DNA from: Hymenopus coronatus
Lineage: Eukaryota > Arthropoda > Insecta > Mantodea > Hymenopodidae
Direction of reading: 5' to 3'
DNA length: 64,000 bases
Assembly: GCA_030762935.1 (NCBI GenBank)
Contig: CM060883.1
Coordinates: forward strand, 48,657,001 to 48,721,000
The notes beneath the pieces are model-generated. The model made no database searches. It saw nothing but the letters and a program-made list of their open reading frames with translations, and was not told the origin of the DNA. Of the stretch, positions 36,913 to 48,233 are shown one piece after another; within the stretch, counting starts at the first letter, position 1, and the number at the start of each line of letters is the position of its first letter. The position numbers were made by a program, and so were the translations under genes.

Positions 36913-36995
36913 CTGAAACATCAACATTCCCAAGTTACCTCTCAAAACAGTACTTGTTCATATATGACAATGGAAAAACTACTATAATTTCTAAT

Positions 36996-37853
36996 CTAAA
37001 AATCTGATGTGTTCCATTCATGACTTACTCTACATCTCTGCAACAAATTATTGATAATAAGCTTATTCTTCTATCTAAATCATACTAAACGAGATAAACA
37101 TTAGCAGGAACAGTCTTATTATACAGTTCCTTAAAAGTACAAGGGACATAAGGCAATACACTAGGCTAAACCGACAGTCAAATGTTTTAAAATGTGGTTG
37201 TTAGGGATAGAAATCCTTTGCTTTGCGTGGCCAGTAGTTGACAAGTTCCCGTATGAGAAAATTTAACTATTTTAAAACTGAAACCAATAACAAGAAATAT
37301 CTAAAAAACGATACAATCCACGAAACAAAATTATATAACATAAATTGTGCGTTTTAACGTGCTCTACATTTTTTGCATGGTAAGTTTTGTCCATCTCTTA
37401 CGGTTTAGCAAAATTCCGTAAAATTCATCCGGAATAAACTAGTCTTCAGAGGCTATTCCCAGAAAATTCAAGATATACATTTTATTTGTGAGGTAAATAT
37501 CTTTAATATACGATATTTTAATCAAAATCGTTAAGCCATTTTTGAGAAAATCAAAATTGTCGAAAAAAAGTTCCATGTAAAGGGTAGTTTGGGGTGGGGG
37601 GATTTTTCTCAAAATCTTCGTGTCGCATCCCTGGAAGACACTGAACTTAAATACCAAGTTTGGTATTTTATACAGTTTTCGTTTTTGAGTTATCGTGTTC
37701 ACAGACATAAGGACACGCAGGACCTTTTTCTAAAAATATTTTTTTCGGATACAGGGGACCCTGAAACGTGTATTTCCGGTGAAATCTCGGTATCGAATTT
37801 TTGAGTGGAATTTAATACCTTCTCTATACACTAGGTGTAGAGAAAGTAAACAT
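36996..37853 (-). repeat. R850 repeat, full-length inverted copy
   Basis: It runs from AATCTGATGTGTTCCATTCA to GTGTAGAGAAAGTAAA. The palindrome has a deletion (CACTAGGTGTAG). It begins only about 85 bp upstream (in gene orientation) of the exostosin exon at 36912. Confidence 0.87.
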
Positions 37854-37910
37854 GCAGTATGACACATCTACTTGTTAACTCATTTTCTGTAAACTGGACT
37901 TTTATGTGAA

Positions 37911-38777
37911 TATTTTTACTTTCTCTACACGTACTATGTACATAGTGTATATACATTGTACCCAAAAATTCGATACCGAGATTTCACCGGAAATATATGT
38001 TTTGGGTCCCCTGAATAAAAAAAAAAAATATTTTTGGAAAAAGGTCCGCGTGTATGTGTGTGTGTGTCTGTATGTCTGTGGACAGCACAGCTCAAAAATG
38101 AAAAGACCGTTAAATACCAAACTTGGTATTTAAGTTTTGTATCTTCCAAGGATGCGACACGAAGATTTTGAAGAAAATCCCCCTACCCCAACTACCCTTT
38201 ACATGGAACTTTTTTTGAAAATTTTGATTTTCTCAAAAATGGCTCTAACGATTTTGATTAAAATATCGTATATTAAAGGTATTTACCTGACAAATAATAT
38301 GTATATCTTTAATTTTCTGGGAATAGCCTCTGAAAACTACTTTATTCTGGATGAATTCTGCATAACTGCTAAACCGTAAGAAGTAGACAAAAACTTACCA
38401 CACAAAAAATGTAGAGCACATTAAAACACACAATTTATGTTATATAAATTTTTTTCGAGGAGTTGATCGTTTTTGAGATATTCCTTGTTTTTGGCTTCAG
38501 CTTTGAAAAACCTGTACTTTTCTCATACAGGAATTTGCCAACTCGTGTCCATACAAACAAAAGGACTTCAGTCACATTGCAACCAGCTTTTGACCTCACT
38601 TTAATCTATGACACTCCCTTATTTCGCTTCTACTTACAAGGAAACAAGCAATAAGACTATTTCTGCTAATCTTTTTCTCGATTAGCACGAAGTAAATAGA
38701 AGAATAAGCTTACTAACAATACTTTGTTACACAGAAGTAAAGAAAGTTATATGAATGGAACACATCAGATTTTTTAA
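37911..38777 (+). repeat. R850 repeat, full-length copy
   Basis: It runs from TTTTTACTTTCTCTACACG to GAATGGAACACATCAGATTT. It lies head-to-head with the preceding copy, palindrome ends facing, about 60 bp apart. Confidence 0.88.
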
Positions 38778-39351
38778 TAATGCATCTCGTGGCTCATTTT
38801 ATTAGAACAATGAATTTAGATACATGGCAAAAATATCAATATTACCGTGTAAAACAACTGGTATAAATGTTAATAAGATATCTTATATAGCACGCAATTT
38901 CCAAATTTCAAAAATGCATCACCTTAATGCTTTTTATCCTTTCATCTGTAGAACCACTACTCGTTCTGTGTTTTACCGAGTTCTCTTTCTGCTCATCTGA
39001 TTGCCATTCCTAGTGAACCTGTTTCTCTCTACCGTATTTTGTTCTGTGGTTAGGAAGGTCTGCATCCATAAATAATGTTGCTTTTAGCCAATATATAAAT
39101 AAGAGATGCACTTAGCAAAGTTTAACGAGTTGCTATGACTTTCTCTGGTAAGTTCACAGATTACGCATTCGTACCAAAGAGGAGATGTGTTTCGAGGTAC
39201 TCTCTTTATACCGACTGCATTTATATGACATTTATGACTTAATACTTCCTTGAATTACCGCATGTCGCTCGGTTAGCTTTCTGAACTCGCCCTACCTGTG
39301 CCGGTTCTGCATAACGTTTTTCTAACTGATGTACAGCATCTTTTTACGAAT

Positions 39352-39752
39352 ATTTTCTATTATACATTGCAATGCACCCAAAAATTCGCTACCGGGATTT
39401 CATCGGAAATACATGCTTTGGGTCACCCTGAATAAAAAATCTGATGTGTTACATTCACATGCATTTCTCTATATCTCTGCAGCAAATTATTACTAAAAAG
39501 CTTATTGTTCTATGTATTGCATGCTAATCGAGAAAAAATTAGCAGAAATAATGTTATTACTTGCTTCCTTGTAAGTAGAAGCGAAATAAAGGAGTAACAT
39601 AAGTTAAAGTGATAGTCAAAAGCTGGTTGCTATGTGAATGAAGCTCCATTGTTTGTATGGACAAGAATTGACAAATCCCTGTATGAGAAAGTACAAGTTT
39701 CTCAAAGCTGAAACCAAAAACAAGGAATATCTCAAAAACGATCCACTAATTG
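39352..39752. repeat. R850 foldback chimera
   Basis: A plus-strand palindrome-end fragment (39352-39440, ending CCCTGAATAAAAAA) passes without a gap into a minus-strand 3' end (39441-39752, starting TCTGATGTGTTACATTCACA). The same junction recurs at 40207. Confidence 0.8.
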
Positions 39753-40487
39753 GTAACCATGAACTATAAGTTATTTATCAGATCTCGAATGCTTGGAAAA
39801 ACTCGGTCCTGCGGGTCTCATATTTCCAATATGCATTCTCGACCTGATAAGTATAACTTACAGTTCCTAATACACAATATACTATATAATCCTGATTTTG
39901 TACAGCCTCGGCTATTCCTAACAAGTAACAACTGATGAAAAATCCGCTGATATTCACGCAAACGAATCTGAAACATTTGGGAACGACTGGTTTCCTTAAT
40001 ATTCCGCGAAGTCTTCCATATTCTGGCAATCTATTAGCCTTTTGCTGGTGGAACAATCATTGATCGGTTCCCTTTACTATGACTCAAATGTGTTGTTTTC
40101 AAATACTGGCCGGTATTTATTTTTATTTTCTCTACAAGTACTATGTAATTAGTACATTTCATACCAAAATTTCACCGGAAATACACGTGAGCCCCAGAAT
40201 AAAAAATTCTGATCTGTTACACTCACATGACTTTCTCTAGCTACTCTACAAACAAACTTCTTACAGAATAAACTTCTTCTTTCAACGCCACGCTAATCGA
40301 GATAAACATTAGCAGAATTTTATTATTTAGTTCCTTATAAGTAGACTGGAACTAAGGGAATGCACTAGGCTTAAGTGAAAGTCAAATGTTTTAAAAGCTG
40401 TCATGCGATTGTCATTGCAAATCGCTTCTTTGCTTGACCAGGAGTAGAAAACAAAAGAGAAACGGACACTCCCGTCGGAGAAAAGTA

Positions 40488-41597
40488 CAGGGTTACTACA
40501 AAAGAAATAGACAACTTCAACTGCCTGTAAAACAAAAACTATTTAAGGTAATTTGACGCAGTTTTCACTGGTTTGTAGAGGAGTCTTTGAAGTTTACATT
40601 GTGAACTCACAAATGTTCAATATGGGCTCCTCCAGTCACACGACACACATCCATGCGATAATCAAGTTCATCCCAAACCTTTTGTAACATATCTGCATCA
40701 ACACTTGCCACGGCTTGTCTGATACGTTGTTTCAAGTCGTCTAAATTAAGAGGAAGTGGAGGGACAAAAACACGGTCTTTCACGAATCCCCATAGAAAAA
40801 AGTCACATGGTGTGAGATCAGGGCTCCTTGGTGGCCAAAATGCAAGAGCATTATTGTCGGTTGTAACACGGCCAATCCAACGATGTGGTAGGACTTCATC
40901 TAGGTAATCTCTAACATCTGTGTGCCAATGAGGCGGTGCTCCGTCTTGTTGGAATACAAAGTCATCCTGTTGCTCATTCAGTTGGGGCATCAACCAGATC
41001 TGTAACATGTCAAGATACCTAGCAAGATACATGTCAAGATACCTTGACTGTTTGCTCTGCAAAGAAAAAGGGGCCATACACCGTCGTGTGAGATACCGCA
41101 CAAAACACATTGATTTTAGGAGAGTCCCGCACATGTTGCAATACAGCCCTCGGAGGTTCAGTTCCCCATATTCGGACATTTCGTGTACTCACTTTTCCAC
41201 TCAGGTGGAAAATTGACTCATCGCTGAAAATGATGCACTCACAAAAACCAGCATCGTCTTCATCATGTCGCAACATGTCGATGCAAAAGTCACGACGTAT
41301 GGCCTTATCTTCTTCACTCAGAAACTGCAACATCTGTAATCTGTAAGGCATCATGTGCAGTCGCTTCCGCAAGATTTTCCATACAGTTTGCTGTGGAATT
41401 TGTAATTGCATGCTTGTCCTAGATGTCGATTTCTGTGGGCTTCTTCAACAACAAACAAAACACTACAGCGTTACCAATAGTAACAAACGAAACTTTGAGA
41501 GTTTCTCAACATACCTCCAAAATAATTAGGTTGCTATCTCTAATAGTTTTTGTTTTACAGGCAGCTGAAATTGTCTATTTCTTTTGTAGTAAACCTG
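40488..41597 (-). mobile_element. DD41D (rosa-like) Tc1/mariner-superfamily element, defective
   Basis: The terminal inverted repeats exceed 40 bp (CAGGGTTACTACAAAAG... and complement) and are flanked by TA at 40486-40487 and 41598-41599. The minus-strand transposase has VWKILRKRL, IIFSDESIFHLS (first catalytic Asp), DDFVFQQDGAPPHWH (second) and FWPPRSPDLTPCDFFLWGFV (third). I count 41 residues between the second and third Asp. The N-terminal helix-turn-helix is missing, the reading frame breaks near 41035, and a 16 bp motif is duplicated there at a period of 24 bp. It sits within an R850 copy and so is younger than that copy. Confidence 0.9.
40607..41440 (-). pseudogene. DD41D transposase pseudogene
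   Basis: Two overlapping open frames (41411-41034 and roughly 41050-40607) together give most of a DDE transposase. The first ends in YGPFFFAEQTV and the second resumes with YLDML and QIWLMPQLNEQ, which are contiguous in intact relatives. The shift coincides with the duplication of ACATGTCAAGATACCT at 41005-41020 and 41029-41044. All three catalytic acidic residues are still present. The C-terminus ends VTGGAHIEHL. Confidence 0.85.
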
Positions 41598-42255
41598 TAT
41601 AAGTATTTCACAACTGAAACTAATGACAAGAAATACTTCGAAAACGGTAAGCTCTATGAAAAAAGTAATTGATATAACTTGTGTATTTTTACCAGATCTA
41701 CATTTTCTGTATAGTAAGCTTTTATATATATCTTACGGTTTAGTAGTTGTGTCAAATTAAGCAAAATTCATCCAGAATAAACAGGTCTTTACAAGCTATT
41801 CCCAGCAAATTCAAGATATAATTTTATTTGTGATAGAAATGGCTTTAATATGTGGCATTTTAATCAAACTCGTTAGAGCCATTTTTAAGAAACAGAAAAT
41901 TTTCGAAAAATTTTCCATGTAAAGGGTAGTTAGGGGTGGGGGTATTTTCTTGAAAATCTTCGTGTCGCATCCTTGGAAGATACCAAACTTAAATACCAAG
42001 TTTCGTATTCAACCGTCTTTTCGTTTTTGAGCTATACTGTCCACAGACACAGACAGACAGAGAAACAGACAGACACACACACACGGACCTGTTTCTGAAA
42101 ATCTCTCTTTTTTTTTTTTTTTTTTTTTTTTTTTGACTCCGGAGGTCCTAAAACATGTATTTCCAGTGAAATCTCGACATCGAATTTTTGGGTGGAATAA
42201 AATACTTCTCTATCCCTATGTACATTGTACATATGGGGCTAGAGAAAGTAAAATT

Positions 42256-43352
42256 AGAAGAAAAGGTCAGTGTGTATGTCTGTGGACAGCATTACTCAAA
42301 AACGAACAGTCCGATAAATCCAAACTTTGTATTTAAGTTTAGTATCTCCCAAGGAAGGCGGTGCCATGGGCGAGTGGTTAGAGTGGTGATCCGGCTTCGA
42401 TCCCAAGCATTTGGAATTTGTGGTGGACGAAGAGGCGAGTGGGCGGGCTTTCTCCGGGTCCTCCGGTTTCCCCCGCTACTCATTTCACTATTTGCTCCAT
42501 CATCACCTTTCCTATTATCCATTTCGCTTGCATTTCATATCATCCACTTCCTCCCGCTCATGCCTGGCTACGGGCTGACTACTCGTTCCAGGTTCTCCAT
42601 GCTTGGTTTCGTGTCGTTGCCTTCCCAGCAGGCCTCTGACCTCTAGCTATCCGCTTGTAAGTCCTAAATATGGAGAGGGTATGCCGACTACGAAAACAAA
42701 AATCTTCCAAGTATGCGATTCCCCCTCCCACCCCCAACTATCCTTTAAAATTTTCAAAAATTATGATTTTCTCAAAAATGGCTCTCACGATTTTGATTAA
42801 AATACCGTATATTAAAACATTTACTTTACATATAAAATACATATTTTGGATTGTCTGGAAATAGCCTCTGAAGACCACTTTATTTTGGATGAGTTTTGCA
42901 GAATTTTGCATAACGGTTAAATCGTAAGAGGTAGACAAAAAATTACTACACAAACACTTAGAACTCGTTAAAACACATAATTTATGTCATAAACGCTTTT
43001 TATATAGAGCTGACCTTTCTTAGATATTCTTTGTCATTGATTTCAATTTTAAATTACTCTTAACTTCTCTCAAACGGAAGTGACGTTTCATTTCAAACTT
43101 CCTTATTTTACTGCAGGCCATGCAAAGCGAACCTAACCTCTATTGTTTTACATATGAGCAGATTTTAAAAGATTTGACTATCGATTTAGCTTAGTGTATT
43201 CTTTTATGTCCCTTCTACTTATAAGGAGGCAGTAATACAATTTCTGCTAATGATTCCCTTGGTTAACATGTCGTAGATAAAAAAATAATCTTTTTTAAGG
43301 AAAGTCGTTTGTGTAACAGCTGGAGAAAGTCTTGTGAATGGAGCACATGAGA
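42256..43352 (+). repeat. R850 repeat lacking the palindrome end, with SINE insert
   Basis: It starts at the AGAAAAGGTCAGTGTGTATG block and carries the family B SINE at 42353-42701. It ends at GAATGGAGCACATGAGATTT. Confidence 0.82.
42353..42701 (+). mobile_element. tRNA-derived SINE, family B, inside an R850 copy
   Basis: The plus-strand head has GCGGTGCCATGGGCGAGTGG (box A region) and GGCTTCGATCCC (box B). The body has GGCGGGCTTTCTCCGGGTCC and the 3' part has GCTTGTAAGTCCTAAATA. It is flanked by ATCTCCCAAG (42343-42352) and ATCTTCCAAG (42702-42711), a duplication of R850 sequence with one difference. Long open frames here are non-coding shadows. Confidence 0.88.
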
Positions 43353-43354
43353 TT

Positions 43355-43550
43355 TTTCTTCCCTTTTTCTAGTTTAATGTCCCTAAACCTGGAAGGTCAT
43401 ATTAAATATGAATTTAAATCGGTAGCATGAAGTTCAAATGCTGAGAATAGGGGAAAACCCCGGAAAAAACCCTTATCCGAGTAGTTTAAACTAACCGAGA
43501 TTCTAACTCGGAACCACTTGAATGACAGGGAGGCATTACAGCGGCGGGAA
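43355..43550 (-). mobile_element. tRNA-derived SINE, family D (diverged)
   Basis: It shares ATGTCCCTAAACCTGG, GGTCATATTAAATATG and the GATTCTAACTCGG box-B region with family D. It is inserted in the T-rich flank at the end of an R850 copy. Confidence 0.65.
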
Positions 43551-44025
43551 AATATGTTTTGAAGTCATTTCTGTTTTTCTAGTAATATCTGTGCATGTGA
43601 TAAGAGTTCAAAGATGCCCATAGCGTTATCCCGAGCAGGAATATACTTTTAAGAAATTCTGTTCTAAAGATGCGAGCGAGGACAGAATCCTGTAGGAAGA
43701 GAGGATCATGAAATGAAAATACAAGCCAGATGAAAAGAACGGAGGTAAGTAGATTGCGCCTTCGTGATCCCATGAAGCCAGGCTACACGTGTCGAAAAGA
43801 CAGGATATTGCACCTAAAATGTGCCTATAAACTGTATCTTCCAGTTCTGCCTATACACTCTCCTGGTCCTTCACGTAACGGCTCTGCCTTTAAAAACGGC
43901 TTTCTAGTTATCAACAACACATACAAGCGCGTGTTATAGTTCTTCTAATACAACCACAGAGCAACGAAATAATCATTATCAGCAATAGCGGAAAAACATG
44001 TTCATGATTTGGATTGAGTAAAGAA

Positions 44026-45006
44026 GAAAACATCTAATGTGTTCCATTCATATCGCTTTCTCTGCATCTCTGTAACAAATTATTGCTAAAAATCACATTC
44101 TTCTATCTACGTCATGCTAATCTAGATAAAACATTAGCAGAAATGTTAATTTAAAGTTTTATTTTCTCTACACGTACTATGTACAGTGTATAGAGAAGGT
44201 ATTGCACTCCACCCAAAAATTCGATACCGAGATTTCACCGGAAATATATGTTTTAGGGTCCCCTGTATCCAAACAAAGTATTTTCAGAAAAAGGTCCGTG
44301 TATGTGTGTGTATTCGTGTGTCTGTCAACACGAAAAATTTGTCAAAAACCAAACTTCGTATTTATGTTTAATACTTTCCTGAGTTGCGACACGAAGATTT
44401 TGAGAAAAATCCCCCACCTCAAACTACCCTTCACATGGAACTTTTTTCGAAAATTTTGATTTTCTCAAAAATAGCTCTAACGATTTTAATTAAAATATCG
44501 TATATTAAAGATATTTACCTGACAAATAAAATGTATATCTTGAATTTTCTGGGAATAGCCTTTGAATACTACTTTATTGTGGGTGAATTTTACGGAATTT
44601 TGCATAACTGCTAAACAGTAACTAATGGACAAACACTTACCACACAAAATGTAGAGCACGTTAAAACACACAATTTATGTTATATACATTTTTTTCGTGG
44701 AGTTGATCGTTTTTTAGGTATTCCTTGTTTTTGGTTTCAGCTTTAAAAACATACTTTTCCCATACAGGATTTGTCGACTCCTGTCCATACAAACAAAAGA
44801 ACTTCAGCCTCATAACAACCATGTTTTAACATAACTTTAACCTATGGTACCCACTTATTTCGCTTCTGCTTACAAGGAAGCAAGTAATATGACTATTTCT
44901 GCTAATTTTTTCTCGATTAGCGTGAAGTAAATAGAAGCACTAGCTTTTTAACAATAATTTATTGCAAAGATGTAGAGAGTCATGTGAATGGAACATCAGA
45001 TTTTTT
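44026..45006. repeat. R850 copies: short inverted 3' end then full copy
   Basis: 44026-44152 is a minus-strand 3' end (TGTGTTCCATTCATATCGCT, ending ATTAGCAGAAATG). It runs into a complete plus-strand copy at 44153-45006 beginning TTATTTTCTCTACACG. Confidence 0.82.
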
Positions 45007-45150
45007 CACATACGCCGTGTATAGGACAGGAATTGGATAGGTAAAGTCAGACTGAAAAATTCATGTCATAGCCGGGCATTGAACCACGGATCTCCCGATG
45101 TCTAGCCGGTGACTCTACCACTGTGCTACCACGGCAACACGCCGGAATGA
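45005..45150 (-). mobile_element. tRNA-derived SINE, family E
   Basis: The minus-strand head is GCCGTGGTAGCACAGTGG-TAGAG (box A) and GATCCGTGGTTCAATGCCC (box B). The body has AATTTTTCAGTCTGAC and CCTGTCCTATACACGGCG. It joins directly to the end of the R850 copy at 44153-45006. Confidence 0.75.
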
Positions 45151-45204
45151 CATTAAATTTCCCAACTGTGTCCTATGTAAACCACATGGTAATCACAAAT
45201 TATT

Positions 45205-45545
45205 TTGAGATGATATACCCCAAAAGCGACTTACAGTGTCGTAAGTACTAAAGCCACGGTCTTTATTGTTTAGCAAAGTATTATGGTAAAATAGTGTTAC
45301 TTTAATTGTTTTTTCACACAAGCTGTGTGCAGGAGTGTGAACCGTTTGGTCCAAGTCCCGGCTATGACAGAATTTTTCGGCTGACTCTACCTATTCAAAT
45401 CCTGTCCTAGACACAGCTTGTGTGGAAAAACAATTAAATTGACACTATTTTACCATAATACTTGGCTAAACTGATGAGCCTGGGACTTAAAATGACTTAC
45501 CCCATTGCGGTATGTCATCACAAAATAATTTGAGATCACCTTGAA
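45205..45545 (+). mobile_element. Family E SINE material forming an inverted repeat
   Basis: The centre (45335-45425) repeats the family E body (AAGTCCCGGCTATGACAGAA, CAAATCCTGTCCTAGACAC). On either side, arms of about 110 bp (45205-45322 and 45423-45545) are inverted copies sharing AAGTATTATGGTAAAATAGTG. The tRNA head here is lost. Confidence 0.6.
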
Positions 45546-45594
45546 GTTTACCGGGAAACATACGAGTCAGTTGCGGAATTTAATACCGTACCGG

Positions 45595-45675
45595 CATATT
45601 GCCATGGCAGGTCAGTGGTAGAGCAACCGCCTAAAGATCGAGAGATCCGTGGTTCAAATCCCGACTATGGCATTG
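45595..45675 (+). mobile_element. tRNA-derived SINE head, family E
   Basis: TTGCCATGGCAGGTCAGTGG, TAGAGCAACC (box A) and CCGTGGTTCAAATCCCG (box B) are nearly tRNA-like over 75 bases. The ends of the acceptor arm partly pair (GCCAT/ATGGC), but its two relatives here show it is a SINE head cut off at R850 sequence. Confidence 0.65.
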
Positions 45676-46410
45676 ACTCTGACGCTAACCAAATTAGCAG
45701 AAATAGTCTAATTACTTGTTTCCTTGGACGTAGAAGAGAAATAAGGAATACAGTAGGCTAAAGCGATAATCAACTCTTTTAAAAGCTGGTCGCCATGTTG
45801 TTGAAATCCGTTTCTTCATAACTAGGAGTTGACAAATTCCTGTAAGAAAAAAGTTTATGTATTTTAAATCTGAAACAAGGAATATCTCGGAAATGCTCAA
45901 CTCCTTGAAAACAAGTATATGACATAAATTGTGTGTTTCAATGAGATCTACAGTTTTTCTGTAGTAAGTTTTCGACTATCTCTTACGGTTTAGCAGTTAC
46001 GCAAAATTCATCCACAATAAAGAGGTCTTCAGAGGCTATTCCCAGAAAGTCAGAGATATTCAATTTATTTTTACGGCAAATATCTTGAATATTAACGGTA
46101 TTTTAATCAAAATCAATTATCCTGTTCTGAGAAAATTAAAATTTTCGAACTTTTTTCCATGTAAAGGGTGGTTTGGGGTGGGGAATTTTTCTCAAAATCT
46201 TCGTGTCGCATCTTTGGAAGATACTAAACACCAAGTTTGGTATCTAACGGACTTCTCGTTTTTTAGCTGTGCTGTCCATAGACAGGCGCGCGCACGTTGA
46301 CCGTTTTCTAATTCTTTTTTTGGATTCAGCGAGTCTCTAAACGTGTATTTTCGGTGAAATACTATGATCGAATTTTGGGTTGAATACAATACCTTCTGGA
46401 CACACTATCT
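45676..46410 (-). repeat. R850 repeat, truncated at both ends
   Basis: It starts at AACCAAATTAGCAGAAATAG and ends within the palindrome at CCTTCTGGACACAC. The 3' end was replaced by family E SINE sequence. Confidence 0.8.
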
Positions 46411-46657
46411 GATGAGCCACAGTTAGATCACTTCTTCTACCACTATCCTTTACTTAATATAGTTTATAGAAACTATTCTTCTGAAAGCTTATTTTTCTAT
46501 CTGCAAAAATAGTTTCATTGCATATTTAATTATATGTATAACGGAATATAGGAAACGAATTGATAAGTAATCAATGTTTAAAAGCGGGCCGTTATATTCT
46601 GGTCTTGAAAATCCATAGCTTTTCCATATCATCGCCAGAAAACTGAGTAGGGGCAGA

Positions 46658-47051
46658 ACCTAAAAAAAATCTTAGGTGTTACATTCACATCATCTGTAAT
46701 AAATTGTTAAAAAGCTATTTTAAAATCGAAACGATAGCAAGGAATATCTCGGAAAGGGTTAATTCCACGAAAAATACATTACATAAAGTGTGATTTAATG
46801 AGGTTTACGTTTTTATCCATCTATTACGGTTTACCAGTTATGCAAAAGTCATCCAGAATGTACACGTCTTCAGAGGTTATTCCCAGAAAATTTAAGATAG
46901 TCATTTTATTTGTCATGTAAATATATTTGATATAGAGTATGTCAATCAAAATTATCAGCCAATTTTAGAAAATCAAACATTTTTCCATGTAAAGGATAGT
47001 TTGAGGTGGAGGGATTTTCCTCCAAATCTTCGTGTTGCATTCTTAGAAGAT
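46658..47051 (-). repeat. R850 repeat, internally deleted
   Basis: It has a 3' end (GGTGTTACATTCACATCATC), then a jump to AACGATAGCAAGGAATATCT, and continues to the GGAAGAT block, where a family B SINE begins. Confidence 0.75.
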
Positions 47052-47406
47052 TGTTTCGTAGTTGGCTTACCCTTCCCGAATTTAGTACTGACAGTCCCCT
47101 AGGACTTACAAGCAGATGCCTAGGGGTTAGAAGCCTATAGAATGGAGAACCTGGAGCGAGTGGTCAGCCTGTAGTCAGGTATGAGCGTGAGGAAGTGGAT
47201 GATATGAAATGCAAGCGAAAGGGATGATAGGAAAAGTGATGAGAGAGCAATTGGTTGAGTGAGTGGCGGGGGAAACTGGAGCACCCGGAGAAAACCCGCC
47301 CGAACACAGCTTCGTCCACCACAAATCCTACAGGCAGGCGCTTGGGATCGAACACGGGCCGCCAAGATGAGAGGCGAGCGGTCTAACCACTCGGCCAAGC
47401 ACCGCC
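47052..47406 (-). mobile_element. tRNA-derived SINE, family B
   Basis: This is the best-preserved head of the family. On the minus strand it reads GCGGTGCTTGGCCGAGTGG, TTAGACCGCTCGCC and GTGTTCGATCCCAAGCGCC. It is flanked by TTCTTAGAAGAT (47040-47051) and TTCTTTTAAGAT (47407-47418). It was inserted between two R850 fragments at their shared 'cctt(g)gaagatac' block. Confidence 0.88.
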
Positions 47407-47418
47407 TTCTTTTAAGAT

Positions 47419-48233
47419 ACTAAACTTTAATGTAAAATAACAAACTTGGTATTTTAAGTTTAGTATCTTCCAAGGATGCGACACGAAGATTTTGAGAAAT
47501 ATCCTCTAACCCAAACTACCCTTTAGACTGAAAAATCTTCCAAAATGTTTTTTCTCAAAAATGGTTCTAACAAATTTCATTAAAGTATTTACATGACAAA
47601 TAAAACGCATATTCTGAATTTTCTGAGATTAGCCTCTGAAATTTCTTTACTAAGCCCGCTTTTACTACATACGGCACCACGGGCTTTAATACTGATGATA
47701 CATGGAATGGGGATGGAGCACTGATGGAATGCGATGGTGGGGGAAACCGGAGAACCTGCCCCTTTACAACGGTGTTTTTTATTCTGGATGAATTTTGCAA
47801 AACTGGTAAACTGTAATAGATAGACAAACATTTACTTCACAAACATGTAGATCTCGTTAATACATACTTTTTGCTATATACATTTTTTCGTGGAATTGAC
47901 CATTTCGGAGATATTTCTTTTAATTGGTTTCGGTTTTAAAATATTTAAAACTTTTCTCATGCGGAATTTGTTAACCTCTGGTCATGCAAAGACATTTATA
48001 TCAATCACATAGTAACCAGCTTTTAAAACATTTAATTTTCGCCTTAGCGTAGTGTATTTCCTTATTTCCCTTCTACTTACAAGTAAAAAAGCAATAAGAC
48101 TGGTTGTACTAATATTTAACTCGATTAGCACGAATAAGCTTTACAAGAATAATTTGTACAGAGATGTACAGAAAGTCATGTGAATGGGCACATCAGCATA
48201 TAACGAAATCCACAGTGCTTTATTTGAGATTTT
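47419..48233 (+). repeat. R850 repeat lacking the palindrome end
   Basis: It begins at ACAAACTTGGTATTTTAAGT and ends at GTGAATGGGCACATCAG. It contains the truncated SINE body at 47641-47775. Confidence 0.8.
47641..47775. mobile_element. Truncated family-B SINE body inside an R850 copy
   Basis: A segment with GGTGGGGGAAACCGGAGAAC and CTGCCCC matches the central body of family B but lacks the tRNA head. It interrupts R850 sequence, which resumes at TTTTTTATTCTGGATGAATT. Confidence 0.55.

Larger units (their letters stand above)
40118..42255. repeat. R850 foldback chimera interrupted by the DD41D element
   Basis: A plus-strand palindrome-end fragment (40118-40207, ending CCCAGAATAAAAAA) is fused to an almost complete minus-strand copy (40208-42255). 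This contains the DD41D transposon at 40488-41597 and a T run at 42111-42134. Confidence 0.82.

Noticed and set aside
42188..42646. 152-codon open frame on the plus strand
   Set aside because: It runs across an R850 fragment and a family B SINE. The same sequence in other copies does not keep the frame.
45595..45675. Apparent tRNA gene with good box A and box B
   Set aside because: Two related pieces nearby carry the same head with a common non-tRNA body, so it is a SINE head.
47340..47406. Apparent tRNA-Leu/Ser-like gene on the minus strand
   Set aside because: It is the 5' head of a family B SINE with a matching target duplication.
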